The position numbers were made by a program, and so were the translations under genes. Below are positions 1 through 8,441 of a DNA stretch of 12,382 nt, piece after piece. This DNA comes from Flavobacteriaceae bacterium UBA5079 (GTDB taxonomy: Bacteria; Bacteroidota; Bacteroidia; Flavobacteriales; Flavobacteriaceae): assembly GCA_002414705.1 (NCBI GenBank), contig DIAL01000089.1:1-12382 (forward strand), written 5' to 3'. Position 1 is the stretch's first letter. The number at the start of each line of letters is the position of its first letter. The notes below the pieces were generated by a model, which was not told the origin of the DNA, did no database searches, and saw only the letters and a program-made list of their open reading frames with translations.

Positions 1-761
1 TCACCAATAGATGCGCCTGTAAAAGGTGCATATACTTGCATAGCAGCAGGGTCAGATGCATTTGCAGCTACAATAGTAGTATAAGCTAAAGCGCCTTTTT
101 CTTCTAATGTTTTAGCAATAAGTGCTACTGTTGAAGCCTTTTGACCTACAGCAACATATATACAATATACAGGTTCTCCTGCATCATAAAATTCTTTTTG
201 ATTTAAGATGGCATCAATACAAACTGCAGTCTTACCTGTTTGTCTGTCACCAATTACCAACTCACGTTGTCCTCTACCAACTGGAATCATAGCATCAATA
301 GCTTTAATTCCCGTTTGTAATGGTTCAGTTACTGGTTCACGATAAATAACACCTGGAGCTTTACGTTCCAATGGCATTTCATAGGTTTCACCAGTTATTG
401 GTCCTTTACCATCAATTGGATTCCCTAACGTATCTACAACACGACCAACAATACCTTCACCTACTTTAATAGATGCAATACGTCCTGTACGTTTTACTGT
501 AGAACCTTCTCTAACTCCTACTGAAGTTCCTAATAATACAATACCTACGTTATCTTCTTCAAGATTCAGTACGATACCTTCTAATCCACCATCGAATTCT
601 ACTAATTCTCCGTATTGTGCATTTGAAAGTCCGTAAGCACGTACAATACCATCACCAACCGTTAATACGGTTCCTACTTCATCTAATGATGCACCTGCAT
701 CAAAATTAGAAAGTTGTTGTTTTAAGATTGCTGATATTTCAGCTGGTTTTACTTCTGCCAT
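1..761 (-). CDS. atpA: ATP synthase F1 subunit alpha (partial, C-terminus off window)
   Basis: This is the first 253 codons of the alpha subunit of the F1 catalytic head; the rest (about half of a usual ~525-residue protein) lies beyond the left edge. Alpha alternates with beta in the hexamer and binds nucleotide at non-catalytic sites. The ATG at 761 gives a protein starting [10 protein letters not shown]. The N-terminal beta-barrel covers roughly residues 25-95. The Walker A loop GDRQTGKT is at residues 171-178, preceded by the typical [20 protein letters not shown] stretch, followed by YVAVGQK. No frameshift is seen. It is the last atp gene visible; atpG normally follows but cannot be seen here. 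Unusually, it is separated from atpH by an unrelated exported-protein gene and a 63-nt gap that holds three TCTAANN heptamers. Confidence 0.98.
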   Translation of the reverse strand, partial: MAEVKPAEISAILKQQLSNFDAGASLDEVGTVLTVGDGIVRAYGLSNAQYGELVEFDGGLEGIVLNLEEDNVGIVLLGTSVGVREGSTVKRTGRIASIKVGEGIVGRVVDTLGNPIDGKGPITGETYEMPLERKAPGVIYREPVTEPLQTGIKAIDAMIPVGRGQRELVIGDRQTGKTAVCIDAILNQKEFYDAGEPVYCIYVAVGQKASTVALIAKTLEEKGALAYTTIVAANASDPAAMQVYAPFTGASIG

Positions 762-765
762 CTTT

Positions 766-786
766 ATTTAGATATTAGACGTTAGA
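766..786 (-). repeat. Three tandem TCTAANN heptamers upstream of atpA
   Basis: Read on the minus strand the stretch is TCTAACG, TCTAATA, TCTAAAT, three degenerate direct heptamers without gaps, ending a few bases before the atpA start codon at 761. Similar short TCTAA-type heptamer runs occur, to my recollection, in intergenic regions of other flavobacteria. They may simply be a drifting microsatellite. A role in atpA translation start is possible but not shown. Confidence 0.5.
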
Positions 787-824
787 TTGTTAAGATGTTG
801 CCACCTATTCCAACGCTTCTTAAT

Positions 825-1328
825 TTAATTTCCTATTTTAATATTTATTCCAGAGCCACTATTACTTGACTCATCCTTAATTATAACTGTATTTGTTGAA
901 GCATTTAATCTATCTGAATATGGTGATCCATATTTTTCAACTAAACGTTCTACTTTTTCCGTATTTAAAGAACCATCTTCATTTACCACATTTCCTTTGT
1001 AAATATCTGAAAGGATATTTTTCTGTGTTCTTTTACCAATTTCGTACTTCTTATCTTGCCCTAAAAAGATAACTTCAACATAAATTAACTTCCCTTCAGG
1101 ATTAGATGCTGTTATTGGTTCTGCACCTTTTACATAAACGGTTTTTAAAAAGATAATCTCATCACCGTTTTCATTATACAAAGAACAAACTGAATCAAAA
1201 GTTCCACAATCCTGGTAAGTTAACCAAACAACTTTGTCAATTAATACCTCTCCATTTTTTAACTTTACCTTTTGTGCATGAGCTTGAAAGCCCATAAAGA
1301 TAATTGATAAAAATAGAATTGCCTTCAT
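825..1328 (-). CDS. Exported protein of unknown function inserted between atpH and atpA
   Basis: I do not recognise this 167-residue protein. It begins at an ATG six bases after the atpH stop and has a classic Sec signal peptide: MK, a hydrophobic core at residues 4-14, and a likely cut after AHA at residue 18. The mature part starts QKVKLKNGEVLIDK, a beta-rich opening often seen in small Bacteroidota periplasmic proteins. Two cysteines at 41 and 48 could form a disulfide. The tail is Ser/Gly/Asn-rich and ends NIKIGN. There are no further membrane segments and no lipobox. It has no resemblance to any ATP synthase subunit. The tight 6-nt spacing to atpH says it is co-transcribed with the synthase genes. 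Confident as a gene; function unknown. Confidence 0.85.
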   Translation of the reverse strand: MKAILFLSIIFMGFQAHAQKVKLKNGEVLIDKVVWLTYQDCGTFDSVCSLYNENGDEIIFLKTVYVKGAEPITASNPEGKLIYVEVIFLGQDKKYEIGKRTQKNILSDIYKGNVVNEDGSLNTEKVERLVEKYGSPYSDRLNASTNTVIIKDESSNSGSGINIKIGN

Positions 1329-1334
1329 CTGTTT

Positions 1335-1871
1335 CTAGTTTATAGTAAAATCTCTTTTTAACTTATTCAATTTGTTAGCAATACTTGCATTGTATTGAAT
1401 ATCACCAACACGTAATATGAAACCACCTAAAATGCTTTCATCTACGATATTTTTTACTGTTACAGCTTTATTGGTAAGCTCTTTAATTTTAGCTAATACT
1501 TTTGCTTCTACATCTTCAGTAATTGCTACAGCTGTTGTTACAGTTGCAGATTCCTTACCATTTTGAATGTCGAATAAATCACTAAACTTATCAGCTACAG
1601 CCTCCATCAAATCCAAACGCTTATTAGCGTCTAAAACTTTAAAAAGCTCTAACGTCATCGCATTTGCATCAGGAAATACTTGTGATAAGATTGCCTTTTT
1701 ATCTTCCGATTTTACTACAGCATTTTTAATAGCCAAATCAAGCTCTTGATTCGCTTTTAAAGTTTTAGATATTAAAACCATATCAGCATTAATAGCTTCA
1801 GCAACCTGTTTTTCGGTTGCTAAACTTAACACTGCTTTTGCGTAACGTATTGCTGCTCTTGTTCCTGCCAT
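1335..1871 (-). CDS. atpH: ATP synthase F1 subunit delta (OSCP)
   Basis: This 178-residue protein is the delta subunit, which sits on top of the F1 head and ties it to the peripheral stalk made by the b subunits. It starts MAGTRAAIRYAKAVLSLA, the usual RYAxAL-type helix 1 of the N-terminal six-helix domain (about residues 1-105). The C-terminal domain carries the family signature around residues 140-160, SILGGFILRVGDIQYNAS. The protein ends LNKLKRDFTIN with TAG. Length is normal for the family. It follows atpF by 48 nt. The next gene downstream is an unrelated exported protein rather than atpA. Confidence 0.97.
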   Translation of the reverse strand: MAGTRAAIRYAKAVLSLATEKQVAEAINADMVLISKTLKANQELDLAIKNAVVKSEDKKAILSQVFPDANAMTLELFKVLDANKRLDLMEAVADKFSDLFDIQNGKESATVTTAVAITEDVEAKVLAKIKELTNKAVTVKNIVDESILGGFILRVGDIQYNASIANKLNKLKRDFTIN

Positions 1872-1919
1872 GTTTTCTATGCTAAATCCTTTCTAAAAGA
1901 ATGAACTTATTTAAAGTTT

Positions 1920-2420
1920 TTAATTTAACGTTGCTTCACCTAACATAGACTCAACCAATTTCATTTGTTTGTCTTTATTAGATAATTCTTCGCGAACTAC
2001 TTTTTCAGCGATTTCAATTGATAACGATGCCACTTGCGTTTTTAATTCTGCAATAGCTGCTTTCTTTTCGTTTTCAATTGCTAATTGTGCATTTGCTACC
2101 AACTTACCTGCTTCTGCTTGCGCTTCAGTTTTAGCTTCGTCGATCATTTTTAATTTCATTTCACGTGCCTCCTTAAGCATCGTTTCACGCTCTAAACGCG
2201 CATCCTGTAATAACTTTTCGTTATTAGCCTGAAGGTTTTGCATATCACGCTTTGCGTTTTCAGCAGCCTTTAATGCATCTTGAATACCTTCTTCTCTTTC
2301 ATTTAAAGAATTTAGGATTGGTTTCCAGGCAAATTTCACCATTAAAAATATTAATAGTAAAAGTAGTATGGTTTGTACAACAAACAATCCTGGTGAAAAA
2401 TCATTTAATAATTTATCCAT
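1920..2420 (-). CDS. atpF: ATP synthase F0 subunit b
   Basis: This 166-residue protein is the peripheral stalk subunit that stops the F1 head from rotating with the c ring. One membrane helix spans about residues 11-29, followed by FAWKPILNSLNEREEGIQDAL, the standard start of the cytoplasmic helix in b subunits. Residues ~38-150 are charged, Ala/Glu/Lys-rich and predicted to form the long dimeric coiled coil. There is only one b gene in the window, so a homodimer is expected. The start is the ATG at 2420. The gene is set off from atpE by 92 nt that contain a strong stem-loop, the largest gap between the atpB, atpE, atpF and atpH genes. Confidence 0.97.
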   Translation of the reverse strand: MDKLLNDFSPGLFVVQTILLLLLIFLMVKFAWKPILNSLNEREEGIQDALKAAENAKRDMQNLQANNEKLLQDARLERETMLKEAREMKLKMIDEAKTEAQAEAGKLVANAQLAIENEKKAAIAELKTQVASLSIEIAEKVVREELSNKDKQMKLVESMLGEATLN

Positions 2421-2455
2421 TTCTAAATGTATTTGAATTTTTTCTTTTTTAATTT

Positions 2456-2492
2456 AAAAACACAACCTGCAACCAACCGTTGCAGATTTGTG
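2456..2492 (-). terminator. Stem-loop with T tract between atpE and atpF (partial terminator or RNA stabiliser)
   Basis: In the transcribed (minus) direction, CACAA (2492-2488), an AT bulge, CTGCAAC (2485-2479), a 5-nt loop, GTTGCAG (2473-2467), one G, and TTGTG (2465-2461) pair perfectly, then TTTTT follows (2460-2456). The upstream flank AAAG can pair with part of the T run, extending the stem to about 16 pairs. It starts about 20 nt after the atpE stop. The shape is that of an intrinsic terminator. Because atpF, atpH and atpA must still be expressed, leaky termination or a 3'-end protecting hairpin for atpE mRNA is more likely than full termination. Confidence 0.7.
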
Positions 2493-2512
2493 CTTTAAGT
2501 TTTGATTGCTGC

Positions 2513-3929
<1,417 letters not shown>

Positions 3930-3969
3930 TGTTAAAAAAATCAAAAAAACTGTGTTTTTAAATTCGGTG

Positions 3970-3998
3970 CAAAACTACGGAAAATATTGAAAAAACAA
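3970..3998 (-). promoter_or_regulatory. Bacteroidota-type promoter in front of atpB
   Basis: On the minus strand TTG (3998-3996), 18 bases, then TAGTTTTG (3977-3970) match the flavobacterial consensus TTG-N17-23-TAnnTTTG at every defined base. Transcription would start around 3965, leaving an AT-rich leader of about 35 nt before the atpB ATG at 3929. This lies in the 74-nt gap after the preceding small membrane-protein gene, so the core synthase genes can be transcribed independently of sprE and the bactofilin gene. Confidence 0.65.
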
Positions 3999-4018
3999 TT
4001 ACTTTTTTTTAATATTAT

Positions 4019-4417
4019 TTAGTACTGTTTTTTACTTATTATCCTAGATATAAAATAGACTTCTAAAAATAGAAAGAGGAATACTGGTATCAGCAAATTA
4101 AAGCTTTCGGTTTTGGTTAAACTTTCCATTTCAAAAATGCTATTCTTAAAGAATATAGCAAAGAGCAAAAGTTTAGTAATAAAGGTGAACAGATACACAA
4201 AACCTAATTGATGTGACCATTTATCTGTTGTGGCAAGTACAACAAAACCAATACAAATAAGTAAGGATATTATAAGGTGAAACAGGTAAATAGAAAATAA
4301 AGGGACTCTTAAATAAATATCCATAGTATCTAAAATACGGGTATGGATACCATAAGAAATTGCGAATAAGATTAAAAAACTAATCACATATAAAACTATT
4401 TTTTTAATCACTGTCAT
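4019..4417 (-). CDS. Four-helix membrane protein in the atpI position (DUF6168-like)
   Basis: This 132-residue integral membrane protein has four predicted helices (about 6-23, 43-62, 71-90 and 106-125) and short loops; it ends in the basic IISKKQY, suggesting a cytoplasmic C-terminus. I associate it, from memory, with the family called DUF6168, which is usual next to atpZ in flavobacteria. Its start overlaps the end of atpZ by 14 nt (ATG at 4417, atpZ stop at 4404), implying translational coupling. It sits between atpZ and atpB exactly where many other bacteria have atpI, a four-helix protein that helps assemble the c ring and works with AtpZ. I infer an equivalent role; sequence similarity to AtpI is not evident by eye. 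Confidence 0.85.
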   Translation of the reverse strand: MTVIKKIVLYVISFLILFAISYGIHTRILDTMDIYLRVPLFSIYLFHLIISLLICIGFVVLATTDKWSHQLGFVYLFTFITKLLLFAIFFKNSIFEMESLTKTESFNLLIPVFLFLFLEVYFISRIISKKQY

Positions 4418-4655
4418 TATTGTCTTTAGATATTTTTAAAACTTGACTTATTACTAAATACATGGATATAAAAACAGCCAGAAGTGTTATGCTATTTTCT
4501 AAATAGGTAGTTTGATATTTAGTATCCAACCATTTCCCTACTAAATTGCCTAACCAAATAGTACCACCCATTTGGAATGCGGTAGATGTAAATTGTATAA
4601 ATTTACTAGGCGATTTTCCCTTGTTCTGCTTGTTTTGTGGTTTTTTCGCGCTCAC
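4404..4655 (-). CDS. atpZ: AtpZ/AtpI family F0F1-ATPase accessory protein
   Basis: This 83-residue protein has a Lys-rich N-terminus, two membrane helices (about 20-40 and 54-74) and the signature FQMGGTIWLGNLVGKWLDTKY, in which the glycines and the GKWLD turn are typical of AtpZ. AtpZ proteins form a membrane complex with AtpI that assists c-ring assembly and has been linked to divalent cation transport in alkaliphilic bacilli. The start is a GTG at 4655; a TAA lies immediately upstream in frame, so no earlier start is possible, and the first internal ATG would remove most of helix 1. The gene therefore overlaps the end of the bactofilin gene by 50 nt, and its own end overlaps the next gene by 14 nt. 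Confidence 0.88.
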   Translation of the reverse strand: MSAKKPQNKQNKGKSPSKFIQFTSTAFQMGGTIWLGNLVGKWLDTKYQTTYLENSITLLAVFISMYLVISQVLKISKDNNDSD

Positions 4656-5034
4656 TTATATGCATTTCTTTTATAGCACCTTTCATGGTGCAATTTACAT
4701 TAAATGTCGCTCCAGGTTCAACGGCTAGTTTACCTAAAGAAACATCGCCTTCAATATGTGCTGTACTTTTTAAAGTTAATGTACCTGTAAGTGTTAATGT
4801 ACCTGAAAATTTACCTTCAAAATACGCATCTGCTCCAGAAATGGTTCCTTTTACAAATCCAGATTTTCCAACAACAATTTTGCCAGGAGTTTTAATGCTT
4901 CCCTCAATGGTACCATCTATTCTAAAATCGCCTTCACTTTCTAAATCACCAACCATATTAGTCCCTTGGGCTATTAGGTTTTGATTAGACATTGTTTCTA
5001 GGTTTAATTTGTTCTTTTTGTTTTCGGAAAACAT
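4606..5034 (-). CDS. Bactofilin family cytoskeletal protein
   Basis: This 142-residue protein belongs to the bactofilins (formerly DUF583), which polymerise without nucleotide into filaments and act as scaffolds at the inner face of the cell membrane in shape and envelope processes. The core (about residues 21-122) shows the repeated G-x-I/V-x-G pattern of a right-handed beta-helix, for example FRIDGTIEGSIKTPGKIVVG, YFEGKFSGTLTLTGTLTL, and AHIEGDVSLGKLAVEPGATF. Flexible charged ends flank it, with a Lys/Asn-rich start and a Glu/Lys-rich tail. It begins 18 nt after sprE and its last 50 nt also encode the start of AtpZ. Its placement right after a gliding/secretion lipoprotein suggests, but does not prove, a link with that machinery. 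Confidence 0.92.
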   Translation of the reverse strand: MFSENKKNKLNLETMSNQNLIAQGTNMVGDLESEGDFRIDGTIEGSIKTPGKIVVGKSGFVKGTISGADAYFEGKFSGTLTLTGTLTLKSTAHIEGDVSLGKLAVEPGATFNVNCTMKGAIKEMHISEREKTTKQAEQGKIA

Positions 5035-5052
5035 GGCTAATATTTTTTGGGG

Positions 5053-7605
5053 TTAATTTACTACTAGATATGCATCCATATTTTTATGGATTTGTAGGGT
5101 TGCATAATTGGTTGAGGAAATAGCAAAGTGTTGATGTTGTATTTTGTCTTTTTTTCTTTCTTCTAATGCTGATGCATAACCTAAAGCGCCTTCTTTACTT
5201 GTTAGCCCATGAATAATTACATAGGTTGTTTCGGGATTATAAATATCTACTGAAACGGTTAAATCAAATACTTGAACTTGGTCTGTTTGTTTTTTAAGTT
5301 TGGTTACAAATTCAGAAATTGCTTTTTCATCAGTTGCATTAAAATAATAAACGACTTTATAATTTGTTTCGGCAGGATTATCAATAAACTCGGTACTGCT
5401 AATTTTTGGTAATAAATTATCTACAATATCCTGCGCTTGGGCTCCTTCTTCTGTGTTAGCATAGTTATAAGCTACAAAATTCATAGCTTTACTATAGGCT
5501 TCATAACCATATAAACGTCCTGTAGCTCTGGCTTTTAAAAGCTCAAATTTAGGCACCATAGCTTCACCTTCAAAAATAGAAATATACCGATCTGTTTCAT
5601 CTATAACTTCTTGGTATTGCTGGCTTCCTAATGCTGCATATAATTTTTCATAAACACTTTCTGGACTACTATCATCCTTCTCTGATGCCGATTCTGGATT
5701 TTTTAGAATTGTAGCATAACGTGAATCTGGATAATTAGTAATTATATCGTTTTTAGCTATTTCAGCCTCGCCATTCTGACCTTCCAACATATATATCTTA
5801 TACAAGTTATATTTACTAGGAACTACTAATTTCTGATCTGGATTAAAGGTTAAAAGTGTCTGAAACTTATTTTTAGACAAGCCATACTCTTTAAATTTCT
5901 CTTTATAAATAAGTCCTAATTGATAATAAGCACGATCACGCTCTTTAGTTATACTATCAATAACTTTATCATCGGTTGGTATTTGAGCTAAATAGAATTC
6001 GGGTTTGAATAATTCATTTTCTTGTTCATTTTCAACTAAATCATTAAAAACTTCGTTGGTTTTAGATTTGTTAATACTAGACCAACGCCAATTATCTTTT
6101 AATTCACGATCTCCCCAAATTTTTAAAAATTCATTTTTACCATAAGAAACCGTTGTGGGATTATAGAAATAAAATTCAGCTCCTACCGTTGGACCACCCG
6201 CTTGTTTTATTAATGAGTTTGATGAACCAAAATTTTTGTCATTTACCTGAATAAGTCCTTGATTACGTTCGCGTTCTTCTTCTAGTGCTTTTTTTGCTTC
6301 AAATTGTAACTTCAACTCTTGGGTATAAGTTTCAAAATAAGCGGTTCTATCGTCTGTGGACATAGCAACTAAACCTAAAATACTATCGTTTACAATAGCA
6401 ATGTCTTCATAATAAATAACGTCTTCTAAATTATCGCGTTTGCGTTTGATAATTCTGTACGGTTTACTATTCATTTTCATGTTTAGCATGGTACTATCAT
6501 AATAGGCACCTGCTACTTTGTATTCGGTATAGTCGAAAAAAATATCGCCTAAATTTTCATAGTCTTTGGAGACTAATATTTTATCTGATGGATTGGTGCG
6601 AAGGGATTTATTATAAAATTCAACAGCTAATGAATCCGATTCATTTTTTAAATGATACTCGGCTATTTGATAATAAATTTTACTTAAAAAAGGTCTGTTT
6701 TCACGATCGTCCTTGAGTTCATGAAGCAATTCTATTAAGGCTTGTTTATCGCCTTCCGTAAAATCGAAATTTCGTGCTTTTCCAACATAAGCGGCAATCC
6801 TGTATGGCCTTGGTGTTTTTCTATTTAATTCTATAACACGATCAAAAGCTATGTTAGCACTATCGGTTTTTTGGAGTCTATTATAAAGTTGCCCTTGAAT
6901 AAAACGGTATCGACCACGTTCTTCATGACTTTTTGTACTTTGTGCAGCTATATCTAATTGCCAAACAGCACTATCTAAAGATTTAGTGTTAATATAAGCC
7001 TGCGCCAACATGGAAGTCGCATCAGCTAAATCCTGACCTTCCAATTCTACTTGGTACATGAGGCGTTTTAAATTGGTTATGGCTAAATCATCATTTTCTA
7101 AACGAATGTTGGTTTTTTCGCGCCAAATTCTAGCTTGATTAATTCTATCACTCGCTGGATATTTATAAAGAATGTAATTAAAGGCCTCCAAGGCAGGCAC
7201 AAAACGCTGGTCAAAATAGCGCGCTTCTCCTAACAGTAAATAAGCTTCATCTATTTGTGGATTTTTTTCTTTTCCGCCAATATTCATTCCATGCTTCTGA
7301 ACGGCTTTAATAGCTTTTTCTTCTGCACGCTCAAAATCTTGGTTTCTGCTTTGACCAGGAAGCATAATTTCTTCTGAAATCTGCATGCGTTCTATAGGAA
7401 GGATTTCCCAAAAATTGTCATCGTAGGAATCATTTACACCTTTTCGCCCACTTTCTAAAGCTAAATAACCATTATAAAGGATATTATACTTGGTAGACAT
7501 GGCATGCATGTTGCGACTCACAAAAGAATCTTTCTTACGTGAACAACTAGTAAATGCTAGCGCAATACTAAAGAGAAATATGATGATTCTAAAAGAGGTC
7601 TTCAA
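5053..7605 (-). CDS. sprE: SprE/PorW-type gliding motility and type IX secretion lipoprotein
   Basis: This 850-residue lipoprotein matches SprE of Flavobacterium johnsoniae and PorW of Porphyromonas gingivalis, required for type IX secretion and, in gliding species, motility. It starts with a TTG at 7605: an in-frame TAA lies five codons upstream and the next ATG would remove the signal. The signal sequence MKTSFRIIIFLFSIALAFTS precedes the lipobox cysteine C21, followed by SRKK. The family-typical RNMHAMSTKYNILYNG stretch is at 31-46. The protein is then largely helical with TPR-like repeats (about 85-400 and 550-740), and a C-terminal alpha/beta domain of about 100 residues ends with a NYATLQIHKNMDAYL motif. 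It leads the bactofilin-atpZ operon and lacks an obvious consensus promoter. Confidence 0.9.
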   Translation of the reverse strand: MKTSFRIIIFLFSIALAFTSCSRKKDSFVSRNMHAMSTKYNILYNGYLALESGRKGVNDSYDDNFWEILPIERMQISEEIMLPGQSRNQDFERAEEKAIKAVQKHGMNIGGKEKNPQIDEAYLLLGEARYFDQRFVPALEAFNYILYKYPASDRINQARIWREKTNIRLENDDLAITNLKRLMYQVELEGQDLADATSMLAQAYINTKSLDSAVWQLDIAAQSTKSHEERGRYRFIQGQLYNRLQKTDSANIAFDRVIELNRKTPRPYRIAAYVGKARNFDFTEGDKQALIELLHELKDDRENRPFLSKIYYQIAEYHLKNESDSLAVEFYNKSLRTNPSDKILVSKDYENLGDIFFDYTEYKVAGAYYDSTMLNMKMNSKPYRIIKRKRDNLEDVIYYEDIAIVNDSILGLVAMSTDDRTAYFETYTQELKLQFEAKKALEEERERNQGLIQVNDKNFGSSNSLIKQAGGPTVGAEFYFYNPTTVSYGKNEFLKIWGDRELKDNWRWSSINKSKTNEVFNDLVENEQENELFKPEFYLAQIPTDDKVIDSITKERDRAYYQLGLIYKEKFKEYGLSKNKFQTLLTFNPDQKLVVPSKYNLYKIYMLEGQNGEAEIAKNDIITNYPDSRYATILKNPESASEKDDSSPESVYEKLYAALGSQQYQEVIDETDRYISIFEGEAMVPKFELLKARATGRLYGYEAYSKAMNFVAYNYANTEEGAQAQDIVDNLLPKISSTEFIDNPAETNYKVVYYFNATDEKAISEFVTKLKKQTDQVQVFDLTVSVDIYNPETTYVIIHGLTSKEGALGYASALEERKKDKIQHQHFAISSTNYATLQIHKNMDAYLVVN

Positions 7606-7692
7606 CGTTGGTCGTGTTTAATTATACATAACTAAAAACAGCTACATATATTATGTATTGCCGTAAAAATAAGCATCTTTTTGAATTATTAT

Positions 7693-7709
7693 AAAAAAAG
7701 AGCAGACTT
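7693..7709 (-). terminator. Possible weak terminator after the ABC cassette
   Basis: Just after the ATPase stop codon the minus strand reads AAAGTCTGCTC followed by seven T. Only a short AAAAG/CTTTT stem, including the end of the gene, can form, with a six-base loop. The T run and position fit the end of the five-gene cassette, but the stem is weak and this is a tentative call. Confidence 0.3.
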
Positions 7710-8417
7710 TTAAACAGTTTCTGTTCCAGCAAAGTGCGCTTCTAGTTCTTTTAAGGTAGCAGCACTGGTTCTTAAATCTTTTACAACTTCGCCTTTTTCT
7801 AGCACTACTATACGTTCACATACATCTGTAACGTGCATTAAATCGTGACTAGAAATTAAAACGGTAACGCCTTTTGTTTCGGCTAAATCTTTAATAATTC
7901 CTTTTAAACGAATCTGCGTAGTTGGATCTAAATTAGCAAAGGGTTCATCTAAAATAATGACTTCAGGATTTCCAATTAAAGCAGCAACAATACCTGCTTT
8001 TTTTTGATTTCCTTTACTTAAATCTCGTAAATATTTTTTCTGATTTAATATTTCGCCATGGAAAAAATCTTCAAACTGTGAAATTAAGGCATCAACATCC
8101 GATTTATTCTGACCACGTAATTCGCCTATGAAATAGAAATATTCTTCAGCAGTTAAATAGCCAATTAAGAAACTTTCATCAATAAAGGCTGATGTAAATG
8201 GTTTCCAATCTTCACTTTCATTTACCAAAACATCATTGTTTTTAATGTAACCTGTAGTTGGTTGAATTAAATCTAATAACAAACTGAAATACGTAGTTTT
8301 TCCAGCACCATTATTTCCGACTAATCCAAAACTTTGACCTTTAGGAATGTCTAAAGATTCAATATGAAGAACCTGTGTGTCATTATATTTTTTGGAGAGA
8401 TTTGATGTAATTATCAT
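7710..8417 (-). CDS. ABC transporter ATP-binding protein
   Basis: This 235-residue nucleotide-binding subunit would power the membrane protein encoded just upstream. The Walker A motif GNNGAGKTT is at residues 34-42, the signature LSKGNQ at 133-138, Walker B VIILDEPF at 153-160, the D-loop NLDP at 162-165, and the switch histidine H191 in SSHDLMH. The signature with K and N instead of GG is the form seen in ABC-2/CcmA-like exporter ATPases. The Q-loop position appears to carry D80 (FIDES) rather than Gln, which also occurs in such exporters. The start is ATG at 8417, 24 nt after the permease gene. The substrate cannot be read from the sequence; export or membrane remodelling is more likely than import, as no binding protein is present. 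Confidence 0.93.
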   Translation of the reverse strand: MIITSNLSKKYNDTQVLHIESLDIPKGQSFGLVGNNGAGKTTYFSLLLDLIQPTTGYIKNNDVLVNESEDWKPFTSAFIDESFLIGYLTAEEYFYFIGELRGQNKSDVDALISQFEDFFHGEILNQKKYLRDLSKGNQKKAGIVAALIGNPEVIILDEPFANLDPTTQIRLKGIIKDLAETKGVTVLISSHDLMHVTDVCERIVVLEKGEVVKDLRTSAATLKELEAHFAGTETV

Positions 8418-8441
8418 GAGTAATTGTAATTAAATGATTGA

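Noticed and set aside
1567..1749. Open frame of 60 codons on the plus strand inside atpH
   Set aside because: It is antisense to a well-conserved subunit, Ser-rich low-complexity, with no start context or family resemblance.
1969..2232. Open frame of 87 codons on the plus strand inside atpF
   Set aside because: It mirrors the Ala/Glu/Lys-rich coiled coil of subunit b on the opposite strand, which naturally yields a long Ser/Phe/Ala-rich open frame.
2425..2455. Promoter for atpF alone after the stem-loop
   Set aside because: The best -7 match (TACATTTA) lacks the final G and has no TTG/TTTG at a suitable distance.
3930..3944. Upstream TTG as the atpB start (five extra residues)
   Set aside because: The ATG at 3929 directly begins a textbook signal peptide; the extra residues MIFLT come from a T-run leader.
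3978..4018. AT-only hairpin after the DUF6168-like gene as a terminator
   Set aside because: The stem is made of A and T runs only with a mismatch, and it overlaps the atpB promoter; not convincing as a terminator.
4637..4984. Open frame of 115 codons on the plus strand opposite the bactofilin gene
   Set aside because: The regular beta-helix codon pattern of bactofilin keeps the opposite strand open; the product has no recognisable domain.
7606..7709. Consensus promoter for sprE
   Set aside because: Only a 7-of-8 match (TATTTTTA) without a partner TTG was found, so no promoter feature is listed.
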